Below, one piece after another: positions 1-7,172 of a DNA stretch of 45,095 nt; within the stretch, counting starts at the first letter, position 1, and each line of letters starts with the position of its first letter. Both the position numbers and the translations under genes were made by a program. Below the pieces are notes generated by a model. That model was not told where the DNA came from. It did no database searches and saw only the letters and a program-made list of their open reading frames with translations. This DNA is from an uncultured Phocaeicola sp. Lineage in GTDB: Bacteria > Bacteroidota > Bacteroidia > Bacteroidales > Bacteroidaceae. The DNA lies in assembly GCA_944320605.1 (NCBI GenBank), contig CALUIE010000015.1, forward strand, positions 1 to 45,095, read 5' to 3'.

Positions 1-722
1 TTTACGTTCTGTCCTCCGGCACCGCCGCTTCGGAATGTATCCCATTTTATTTCGCCTTCATTGATTTCCACATCGAATGGTTCAGCTTCTGGCAATACGG
101 CTACTGATGCGGCCGATGTATGTACACGTCCCTGAGTCTCTGTGGCAGGTACTCGCTGCACGCGGTGTACTCCCGATTCGTATTTCAGAGTTCCGTAAAC
201 CTTTTCTCCCGTTACGGAGCATATTATTTCCTTGAAACCGCCTACTGCACCTTCGTTTGCGCTTGATACCTCAAGTCTCCAGCCCTTGGTTTCGCAATAT
301 TTGGAATACATACGGAACAGATCGCCGGCAAAGATAGCAGCCTCGTCGCCACCCGTACCGCCACGGATTTCAAGAATCGCATTGCGGTCGTCCTGAGGGT
401 CGGCAGGAACAAGCAGAAGTTTGATTTCCTCTTCCAGCTCCGGTATGCGTGCTTCGCAGGCAGCAGCCTCTTCGCGAGCCATTTCCTTCATTTCAGGGTC
501 GTTTTCGTTCATCATCATTTTGGCCTCTTCCAGACCGTTGATGCACTGTAGATATTCCTTACGTGCATTCATGATGTCGCCTAACTCCTTATATTCCTTT
601 GTAAGTTTTACATATCTTTTCTGGTCTGCTATCACATTCGGGTCAGTGATCAGTGTAGATACTTCCTCAAAACGTGATACCAGTCCTTCAAGTTTTTCCA
701 ATATGGTGTTATTTTCCGCCAT
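1..722 (-). CDS. prfA: Peptide chain release factor 1 (3' part missing)
   Basis: Class I release factor that reads UAA and UAG and triggers peptidyl-tRNA hydrolysis on the ribosome. The reading frame starts MAENNTILEKLEGLVSRFEE and runs off the left edge, so the C-terminal part is absent. Visible family marks are the PAT tripeptide in RVPATETQGRVHTSAASVAV, which is the RF1-type PxT stop-codon anticodon, and the catalytic GGQ loop in FRSGGAGGQNV at the very edge. It begins only 11 bp after the stop of the HNH nuclease gene and has no room for its own promoter, so it is probably co-transcribed with purM and the restriction-modification genes. Identification is firm; only the end is unseen. Confidence 0.97.
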   Translation of the reverse strand, partial: MAENNTILEKLEGLVSRFEEVSTLITDPNVIADQKRYVKLTKEYKELGDIMNARKEYLQCINGLEEAKMMMNENDPEMKEMAREEAAACEARIPELEEEIKLLLVPADPQDDRNAILEIRGGTGGDEAAIFAGDLFRMYSKYCETKGWRLEVSSANEGAVGGFKEIICSVTGEKVYGTLKYESGVHRVQRVPATETQGRVHTSAASVAVLPEAEPFDVEINEGEIKWDTFRSGGAGGQNV

Positions 723-733
723 GTAATTTGTTG

Positions 734-1441
734 TTATTTTATATATTTCTGTATCAGTTCCTTTATAGTCTTTTCTGCATTACCTTCTCCAACCAATTCT
801 ATTAAATGGTTATAATTATCAATCTCGTTTTCTGTAAAAGTTACAACAATGACTCGCTGTTCCTTTCCTGCTATGTGGGAATATGATTCCGGGTGTGCCC
901 AAAAACAATGAGTGCAGAAGTCTGTATCTTTTGTTACCCAATTGGGGCAATGTTCGCAAGTCCATGATTTAGCACGATTGGCAGAAGGACTAAGCAACAT
1001 ATAACATTCTATGTCATTTTCATTTTGTTCTCCGGATATTTCGTATGGGATCCTATGGTCTATCTGCAACAGACGTTCTTCCATATATTGATGATAAACA
1101 AAACACCTTGAACCATATTTATCAATCAACGCTTTTTTGAGTGACTGTGACAAGGTTGTTCTACCGGCGGTTTTGGATATTTTATCTTCAATAAATACCG
1201 GAGTTCCAAAACGGTATGCAGCAATGTTACGTCCATCTGAAGACTTCACTCTGTAGGTCTCTACGTTTATACCTCTTTCCCTTACATCTCTTACGGCACG
1301 AGGTGGATGTTTGTAGCCATACAAATTTTCCAATTCCTCAGATGTTATATGACCATGCTTCAATATATGTCTTATTACTGTAGCAGGACGTTTATCTGTT
1401 ATGGACTTTAATCTTTCGATAATTTCTTTCGGATAATTCAT
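734..1441 (-). CDS. HNH-family restriction endonuclease (type II)
   Basis: Predicted nuclease of a type II restriction-modification pair, 235 aa. Residues about 20-60 resemble a small winged-helix DNA-binding segment (HGHITSEELENLYGYK). The likely nuclease core starts near residue 100 and contains LLQIDHRIPYE, with Asp128-His129 as the expected beta-beta-alpha-metal residues, followed by SPSANRAKSW with Asn155. A CxxC-x10-CxxC set (Cys162, 165, 176, 179) should hold a zinc ion. It starts 6 bp after the stop of the D12 methyltransferase, the usual partner arrangement. The layout recalls NlaIII-type HNH enzymes, but I cannot infer the recognition site. It could also be an HNH nuclease of another kind; the partner gene argues for restriction. 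Confidence 0.82.
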   Translation of the reverse strand: MNYPKEIIERLKSITDKRPATVIRHILKHGHITSEELENLYGYKHPPRAVRDVRERGINVETYRVKSSDGRNIAAYRFGTPVFIEDKISKTAGRTTLSQSLKKALIDKYGSRCFVYHQYMEERLLQIDHRIPYEISGEQNENDIECYMLLSPSANRAKSWTCEHCPNWVTKDTDFCTHCFWAHPESYSHIAGKEQRVIVVTFTENEIDNYNHLIELVGEGNAEKTIKELIQKYIK

Positions 1442-1447
1442 AATGGC

Positions 1448-2347
1448 TCAATCAAATACCGGTAACTGATTGTTTTGAAAAGGAACTGATTCTTGCAAAT
1501 TTTTACTTATATATAATGCTTCGTATGTCAGTTCTTTTTTACCTAACAAAATGCTTTGGCTTGAAAAACCGGCTTTCAGAAGAATTTTTTTTAATCCTAA
1601 GTCTTCAGGTAAATCAGTTCCATATTTTTTATCTCCGCAAGAACCATCGTAACTTATTATATAGTCTATTCCTTTTTGATTCAGTTTTTCAATAGCTTCC
1701 ACAAAATCGGCGAAATCAATACCTGAAAAATACCTGCTGTCTTTTCGGGAACACACTCCCTGATAAGGAGGGTCCATATATATAATGTCGCCAGGTTGAG
1801 CCAGTTGCAATACTTCCCTATAATCTTTTGACATGAATTCCACATGTCCTTTGAGAAAAGAGGAAATATTGGTCACATTGGAAGCTATATTTTTAGGAGA
1901 GGTACCGTTCCTGCGTTTGTCGGGAGACTGGTTGAACATTCCGTTGTTACTATACCTAACTGAACCTTTTACGCACCGTGCAAGAAGATATAGCATATTT
2001 GCCGCACATTTATCACCCCCATTAAAGTCTTCACGTATCTTGTAGAAATGTGCAATACTTCCTTCAGGATAAGAGAATTGTTCATTCCATACTTTGCTAT
2101 ATGAATCAACTAATGTGTCCGGTGTTTCGATAGCTTCGTTCAATATGCGTACTAATGGTTCATTAAGGTCATTCACGATATACCTTTGAGCTCTACGTTG
2201 TTTTGCTACAGCAATAGTAATGGCTGCCATGCCTGCAAAAGGTTCTATCAAACGGTTGAATTTGGTTGGCATGTATTGTAATATCTGAGGGGCCAAATTT
2301 CTTTTGGACCCTTGATATTGTACTATATGTGGTACTGCACCGCTCAT
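1448..2347 (-). CDS. D12-class N6-adenine DNA methyltransferase
   Basis: Predicted to transfer a methyl group from S-adenosylmethionine to adenine N6 in the site cut by the adjacent HNH enzyme, protecting host DNA. The 299-aa protein opens with VQYQGSKRNLAPQILQYMP, typical of the Dam/D12 class. EPFAGMAAIT (residues 35-44) is the AdoMet-binding motif I, and IIYMDPPYQGV carries the catalytic DPPY at 192-195. Length fits the class. It is the first gene of the module, about 70 bp after the purM stop, so methyltransferase is made before nuclease, which suits safe establishment. Target sequence is unknown. No separate controller (C) protein is seen. Confidence 0.93.
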   Translation of the reverse strand: MSGAVPHIVQYQGSKRNLAPQILQYMPTKFNRLIEPFAGMAAITIAVAKQRRAQRYIVNDLNEPLVRILNEAIETPDTLVDSYSKVWNEQFSYPEGSIAHFYKIREDFNGGDKCAANMLYLLARCVKGSVRYSNNGMFNQSPDKRRNGTSPKNIASNVTNISSFLKGHVEFMSKDYREVLQLAQPGDIIYMDPPYQGVCSRKDSRYFSGIDFADFVEAIEKLNQKGIDYIISYDGSCGDKKYGTDLPEDLGLKKILLKAGFSSQSILLGKKELTYEALYISKNLQESVPFQNNQLPVFD

Positions 2348-2420
2348 TGGTTTATCTAAAAATGCTATTTACCATTTCCTTTACATCCGGTTCACTTATC
2401 TTCTTTTCAGATAATACAAA

Positions 2421-3593
2421 TTAGTATCTGAACTCTCCGAATTCACTCTTGATAATCAACTCCTTAGAACCGTTGCTTTCTTCTATGCGGCCGATAATCT
2501 GGGCGTCGATATTGAACGATTTGCTGATTTCGATAACCTGTTCTGCGTGTTCAGGAGAAAGATATACTTCAAGACGGTGTCCCATGTTAAATACCTTGTA
2601 CATTTCGTCCCAGTCAGTACCGCTCTGTTCTTTGATAGTGCGGAACAATGGAGGAACAGGGAAGAGATTATCCTTAACAACGCGGCAGTTGTCGCCTACG
2701 AAATGCAGAACCTTAGTCTGTGCGCCACCTGAGCAGTGAACCATACCGTGGATTTCAGGACGCAGTGCATCAAGAAGTTTCTTCACTACTGGTGCGTATG
2801 TACGGGTAGGAGAGAGAACCAGCTTACCCGCGTCAAGTGGAGAACCTTCCACAGCGTCAGTCAGCGTCAGATTACCACTGTAAACCAGGTCTTCAGGTAC
2901 AGCCTTGTCGTAGCTTTCAGGATATTTCTCTGCAAGATATTTTGAGAATACATCGTGACGCGCACTTGTCAGACCGTTGCTACCCATACCGCCGTTGTAT
3001 TCCTTTTCGTAAGTAGCCTGTCCGTAAGAAGCAAGACCTACGATAACGTCTCCCGGACGGATGTTTGCATTGTCAATCACGTCTGAACGTTTCATACGGC
3101 AAGTTACTGTACTGTCCACGATGATAGTACGAACCAGGTCGCCAACGTCGGCAGTCTCACCGCCTGTAGCGTAAACACCTACACCCATTTCGCGAAGTTC
3201 GGTAAGCAGTTCGTCAGTACCGTTGATGATAGCCGAGATGACTTCTCCCGGAACGAGCAGCTTGTTACGTCCGATAGTAGAAGAAACAAGTATATTGTCA
3301 ACCGCTCCAACGCAGAGCAAGTCGTCTATGTTCATGATAAGAGCATCCTGTGCTATGCCTTTCCATACAGACAGGTCTCCTGTCTCTTTCCAGTAAAGAT
3401 ATGCAAGTGATGATTTTGTTCCCGCACCGTCTGCGTGCATGATGTTACAATATTCAGGGTCTCCTCCAAGAATATCAGGAATGATCTTACAGAAAGCCTT
3501 AGGGAAAATTCCTTTGTCGATGTTTTTGATAGCGTTATGTACATCTTCCTTAGATGCCGATACGCCGCGCTGCATGTATCTTTGATTACTCAT
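2421..3593 (-). CDS. purM: Phosphoribosylformylglycinamidine cyclo-ligase (AIR synthetase)
   Basis: Makes aminoimidazole ribonucleotide from FGAM with ATP, a cytosolic step of purine synthesis. The 390-aa protein shows the PurM-type N-terminal segment MHADGAGTKSSLAYLYW, the GGETADVGDLVRTI segment and a C-terminal ATP-grasp-like half (MVHCSGGAQTKVLHFVGD), and matches the longer Bacteroidales form. I chose the ATG at 3593 (MSNQRYMQRGVSASKEDVHN), since an upstream in-frame ATG at 3644 would add an AT-rich, implausible leader that covers the predicted promoter. The stop is followed by 22 more sense codons in the same frame (2352-2420), which then end just before the methyltransferase start. Confidence 0.95.
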   Translation of the reverse strand: MSNQRYMQRGVSASKEDVHNAIKNIDKGIFPKAFCKIIPDILGGDPEYCNIMHADGAGTKSSLAYLYWKETGDLSVWKGIAQDALIMNIDDLLCVGAVDNILVSSTIGRNKLLVPGEVISAIINGTDELLTELREMGVGVYATGGETADVGDLVRTIIVDSTVTCRMKRSDVIDNANIRPGDVIVGLASYGQATYEKEYNGGMGSNGLTSARHDVFSKYLAEKYPESYDKAVPEDLVYSGNLTLTDAVEGSPLDAGKLVLSPTRTYAPVVKKLLDALRPEIHGMVHCSGGAQTKVLHFVGDNCRVVKDNLFPVPPLFRTIKEQSGTDWDEMYKVFNMGHRLEVYLSPEHAEQVIEISKSFNIDAQIIGRIEESNGSKELIIKSEFGEFRY

Positions 3594-3641
3594 GAGTGAT
3601 GATATGTTATAAATTATAATTTTCAAAATCGATTTGATTTG

Positions 3642-3649
3642 CAAAAATA
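3642..3649 (-). promoter_or_regulatory. Putative -7 box of the purM transcription unit
   Basis: Reads TATTTTTG on the minus strand, fitting the Bacteroides -7 consensus TAnnTTTG, about 50 bp before the chosen purM start. No clear TTTG -33 box lies 19-21 bp upstream, so the call is tentative. Confidence 0.45.
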
Positions 3650-3730
3650 CTGATAATTTCGGTTAAATCCTATATTTATATGAATAAAACCTGGTATAAC
3701 CATTGTTTCGCGATATAATCAATCAGTAAC

Positions 3731-3776
3731 AAAAAAAGCGAATATAACCTGTATGCACGGCAGATTACATTCGCTT
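3731..3776 (-). terminator. Intrinsic terminator of the FAS1/SusD-like gene
   Basis: On the minus strand arms of 16 nt (3761-3776 and 3736-3751) pair with two G-U wobbles around a 9-nt loop and are followed by seven T (3731-3737, partly within the arm). It sits about 125 bp after the stop at 3901. The rest of the 307-bp gap 3594-3900 shows only a twice-repeated TGCAATCC near 3830-3870 and no gene. Confidence 0.75.
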
Positions 3777-3900
3777 GAGATTTTACAGAACTAACTGATA
3801 AATTAGCGTATTATCACATTCTTGATAAATGCAATCCTGCATGAAATTATAAATGCGAGCATTGCAATCCCTCAGTAGCTTACAATAGTTAAATTATTAA

Positions 3901-5316
3901 TTAATATCCCTGATTTTGCTGTATTCCATATTCGTCTATTGCACTTACAGGTATAGGAAGTAGCAAGTGGATGTTTTCATTGAAGCCTGGTACATTAGGA
4001 TGACTGTATGCCAAATCATAATTCATGTTTTTAAGTACACGATAGTACGGATACATGTCTCCTGTGTTGCGTATATAGAACAAAAATTCGCTGATGTTTA
4101 TGTTTTCTATTCCTGATATGTTAGGTTTTCCATAAGCGGCATTTATAGTGTTGGTAACATCAAGCAGTCCTGCTTTGACTCCTGAAGCATATTCAGCCAA
4201 CCCTCTGATAAGATATATTTCACGTGTTAGCAGCGGATACATAGGTGTTCTTCCTCCATCGCCGGATGGAATTATGCCTTCATATCCTCTCCATACGTTT
4301 TCAGGTTCGTATGTATATGCGTCTGTTGATAGTTTAAAACGATTTGTAGCAATCAGTTGTTGACATAGAACTTTTGCCATTTCGTATTCTCCAGTACATA
4401 ATGAAACTTTTGCCCAAAGCAATAATGAGGCATTTGAAAGAGCTGAAGGAAGTTCTGCGCTTAAATCGTGTAGCCATAGTTTATATTCTTCCAATTGGCA
4501 CGCACGGTTGTCGCTTATATATGTACCATAGTATGTAAACATCTGTGTCTTTATTACAGCCAGATCCAGTTTTATTGTATCTGATAGTCCTGCTGCATTT
4601 TCCATATCGGCTATTTCTTTCAGGTATAGCTCACCGCTTTTTATAGCTTTCAGTGCTTTATCCCAATACATGTCTGATAAAGTGGTTATCTCATTAAAAG
4701 AGAAACCTGAATATCCGGTAGTAAGTGATGCTTCTGTAATCCATGATTGATCTGCAAAGGATTTCATTTCATAGTTCCATAAATCCCTGACAACAACCAG
4801 CGAATCTTCACGTATGATAGGAGCCTCAAGTTTTTCGAATACTTTTGGAACTACATAAACAAAACTGTTTCCCACTGCCATTTCTTCACCTTCTATTTCC
4901 ACTCCGTTTACTTCTACGTCATTCCCTTTGCGTGAAATGTATAGATTCTCGCCGTTTACGCTTTTTAGTACAAGTCCGTCGGTAAGTTGTGATTTGGGAT
5001 AGCTTCCTACTGCAATGTGGCGTTTGATGGATGTGGAGTCAAGGTTCGCTGCACGACTTGCACTCTCTGTTCTGTCGTTCTTTACGGCAAATACGGTAAG
5101 TTTGTCTTCATTGATGTCTGGCAATTCAATCTTTTTCAGCTCTTCCACGAACAGACTTATTTCTTCGTTGCTTTCAAGAGCTTTGGCTATGTCTTGTACC
5201 GTTTCTTCACCTTTTGATTGTGGCAGGTTTTCCGGTCCGTCTCCGTCATCACATGAAGTGATTGGGAATACAAGTATGGCTGCTATTAGCCATACGACTG
5301 AGAATGTCTTTTTCAT
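3901..5316 (-). CDS. Lipoprotein with a FAS1-like domain and a SusD-like region
   Basis: A 471-aa predicted outer-membrane lipoprotein: signal peptide with lipobox FPITSC (Cys22) followed by acidic residues. Residues about 45-160 look like a fasciclin (FAS1) domain: LTVFAVKND near 73-81, then an IAVGSYPKSQLTDG segment, a VEVNGVEI segment and a final FVYVVPKVF strand. From about 180 to the end it is helical and TPR-like, with YPLLTREIYLIRGLAEYASG and a tail rich in Tyr and Pro, resembling SusD/RagB glycan-binding proteins. No SusC transporter or glycosidase gene lies beside it. FAS1 domains mediate adhesion elsewhere, so surface attachment or ligand binding is my inference. The SusD-like half is the less certain part. 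Confidence 0.7.
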   Translation of the reverse strand: MKKTFSVVWLIAAILVFPITSCDDGDGPENLPQSKGEETVQDIAKALESNEEISLFVEELKKIELPDINEDKLTVFAVKNDRTESASRAANLDSTSIKRHIAVGSYPKSQLTDGLVLKSVNGENLYISRKGNDVEVNGVEIEGEEMAVGNSFVYVVPKVFEKLEAPIIREDSLVVVRDLWNYEMKSFADQSWITEASLTTGYSGFSFNEITTLSDMYWDKALKAIKSGELYLKEIADMENAAGLSDTIKLDLAVIKTQMFTYYGTYISDNRACQLEEYKLWLHDLSAELPSALSNASLLLWAKVSLCTGEYEMAKVLCQQLIATNRFKLSTDAYTYEPENVWRGYEGIIPSGDGGRTPMYPLLTREIYLIRGLAEYASGVKAGLLDVTNTINAAYGKPNISGIENINISEFLFYIRNTGDMYPYYRVLKNMNYDLAYSHPNVPGFNENIHLLLPIPVSAIDEYGIQQNQGY

Positions 5317-5333
5317 GGCTATGTTTTTTAAGG

Positions 5334-5378
5334 TGAGTCCTGTGGAATGTTAACCCTCGCTGCAAGCATCAGGACTCA
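5334..5378 (-). promoter_or_regulatory. Leader hairpin before the FAS1/SusD-like gene
   Basis: TGAGTCCTG (5334-5342) and CAGGACTCA (5370-5378) form a perfect 9-bp stem with a 27-nt loop, 17 bp ahead of the start codon. If the box at 5408-5415 is the promoter, the hairpin fills most of the about 85-nt leader and could control translation. I do not recognise a known riboswitch. Confidence 0.45.
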
Positions 5379-5407
5379 TCTATGCTTAAAGGAGAGATAT
5401 TTTTCAA

Positions 5408-5415
5408 CAAAGTTA
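5408..5415 (-). promoter_or_regulatory. Putative -7 box for the FAS1/SusD-like gene
   Basis: Reads TAACTTTG on the minus strand (TAnnTTTG pattern), 92 bp before the start codon. No TTTG at -33 is evident, so the match is partial. Confidence 0.45.
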
Positions 5416-6144
5416 GTAAAATATTTTTATTTTCCTATTTTTTTATAAAAAAGTTGATTGCTTTTACGTATTTTGTAAACCATTGTAAATAACTCTTAGA
5501 TGCATTAGTTTTGGATGTCTTTTTCAAGTCTAACGTGTAAAAAGGCAGACTTATAGTGTTTTACGTCCTGATAAAATGAAAGGAAATTTATTGTATTTCT
5601 TGCATAATGTAATAATAAAGTCTTATTTTGCCATTTATGGCCTTTGACTTTTTATTCAGAAAAATGTGTAATGTTAATGATGTTTATATTTATAATTGAT
5701 AATAATGTATGTATAATATTATAGATGGTTAATAATGTTAATTAAAACACTCTGATGTTTTATATGAAACGTCCTGTTGTCATCTCCGAAACTCCTTTTC
5801 TTTTCAGGAAAAATTTATTTTTCTTCTCTAAAAAGTGACGTGTTGTCAATATTTTTTGTAATAAAATGCTTCTTTTATTCTAAAAAGAAGATTTTTAGTT
5901 CTGTTTTTCTTTTGGCAAAAAGAAACATGAATATTTCTTTTGCTGTATTAGTATTGCTGTATAAGCTATTTGTGTGTTGTTGTGTGTGACTATTGCTTTT
6001 CTTTGTAGCATAATGATTTGATGAGGCTTTCTGAGAATTGATTTTTCCCTGTTTTGATTTATATTGGTATAGATTATCCTATTCTGGAAAATCGCAAATA
6101 ACATATTGTCAATCTGATAAAAAAATTATTTCTGTTAATATCAA
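5416..6144. other. Long AT-rich intergenic gap
   Basis: About 730 bp between divergent genes, strongly AT-rich with many T and A runs. Short open frames here have no start context, no domain and skewed composition, so I call none. No tRNA, clear hairpin or known repeat was seen. It could be a decayed gene or a region with unseen regulatory RNA. Confidence 0.5.
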
Positions 6145-6176
6145 TTTGTTTTTCTGTTTACTTTATGCTATCTTTG
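6145..6176 (+). promoter_or_regulatory. Promoter of the 6241 gene
   Basis: TTTG at 6145-6148 and TATCTTTG at 6169-6176 are 20 bp apart, a full match to the Bacteroides -33/-7 consensus. The expected transcript start is near 6183, giving a leader of about 58 nt. Confidence 0.75.
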
Positions 6177-6240
6177 AATTGAAAGGTGAACTTTTAACCT
6201 TATTCTGTATCTGTTTTCATTATGAAAAAAACTTTTTTAT

Positions 6241-7134
6241 ATGGAAAATCTATATCATGTACCTCCTTTCAAATCAGAAGAACGCTTAATCTGGTTTAAA
6301 AGGATATTCTTTGCGGTTATGTTCCTGTCTTTATCTCTTTCCATAAGACCGACAAACCAGACTGGAGATGTTATAATAATAAATGGAGAGGAGTGGTCTT
6401 TAAGAGTAAAGCCGATAAGCCTTGATTCTGTACTTTATTCCCGTGTGAGAGACTTTCTGCCCGATAATATTGCTATTTCAACCGGTAATTGGAGCGGATA
6501 TACTGCTTTCTGGGAGGTTTGTGACAGTTGTATCTATTTTAAGAAAATGGAAATATGTGTTTATGATAGAATCGGTAAGAAAGATTCTGTTTTAGTATAT
6601 CGTTCAAGAGATTTACAGTCTGTTTTTGCTCATTATTACAAAGATGGAGAAGTTAGTGCCGAATGGCTTAGTGGTGAGTTCCGTGCCGGGCAGGGGGATT
6701 TTGTAAGAGATGTGAATTCTGGATTCAACAGTAATATGGAAACGGAACAGGTCTTGGAAGTAAAGGAAGGACGGATTATGAAAGCTGTAACGTATCATAA
6801 TTACAGCAGGAAAGGTTTTGATTTGCAAGGCGCATACGATGAGGTTATACGTCTGTTTCCATGGGATAAATTTCCTGAATATGGTGATGAACATATTCAC
6901 TTCAGTATTTATAATCCTAAAATGACAGACGATGGCCGCATGTTGGACTGTAGTGTGCGTTCTATTTATTTTCCACGTTTACGTAAAAGTATAAATGATG
7001 AAAATCATCCTTTGGCTGTAGCCATTAGGGAAACGTTGAAGTCTGTCTATCCTTGGGAGGTCTATTTTGTCAACGGTAAGTATGTAATGAAATATGAAAG
7101 TTTTCTCGTAAAGGTTTATAATGATAAAAATTGA
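6241..7134 (+). CDS. Unrecognised membrane-anchored or secreted protein
   Basis: A 297-aa protein whose family I cannot name. Residues about 18-36 (FKRIFFAVMFLSLSLSI) form one hydrophobic segment after a charged stretch, fitting a signal anchor or uncleaved signal peptide, so the rest should lie outside the cytoplasm. The remainder is soluble, rich in aromatic residues, with a WSGYTAFWEVCD stretch and a C-terminal VYPWEVYFVNGKYVMKYE segment. There is no lipobox and no metal- or nucleotide-binding motif that I can see. It has its own promoter just upstream and converges on the GHL10 gene with only 38 bp between them. The base composition is as AT-rich as the preceding gap. Confidence 0.75.
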   Translation: MENLYHVPPFKSEERLIWFKRIFFAVMFLSLSLSIRPTNQTGDVIIINGEEWSLRVKPISLDSVLYSRVRDFLPDNIAISTGNWSGYTAFWEVCDSCIYFKKMEICVYDRIGKKDSVLVYRSRDLQSVFAHYYKDGEVSAEWLSGEFRAGQGDFVRDVNSGFNSNMETEQVLEVKEGRIMKAVTYHNYSRKGFDLQGAYDEVIRLFPWDKFPEYGDEHIHFSIYNPKMTDDGRMLDCSVRSIYFPRLRKSINDENHPLAVAIRETLKSVYPWEVYFVNGKYVMKYESFLVKVYNDKN

Positions 7135-7172
7135 TGCGATTAATTAAGGGAATTTAATGTTGTTTGTTATGT

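Noticed and set aside
3594-3644. Longer purM starting at 3644
   Set aside because: It would add 17 AT-rich residues not seen in the family and would overlap the predicted -7 box.
5777-6289. Short open frames in the AT-rich gap
   Set aside because: Low-complexity Phe/Ser/Lys/Ile content, no domain, and the real promoter at 6145-6176 points to the gene at 6241.
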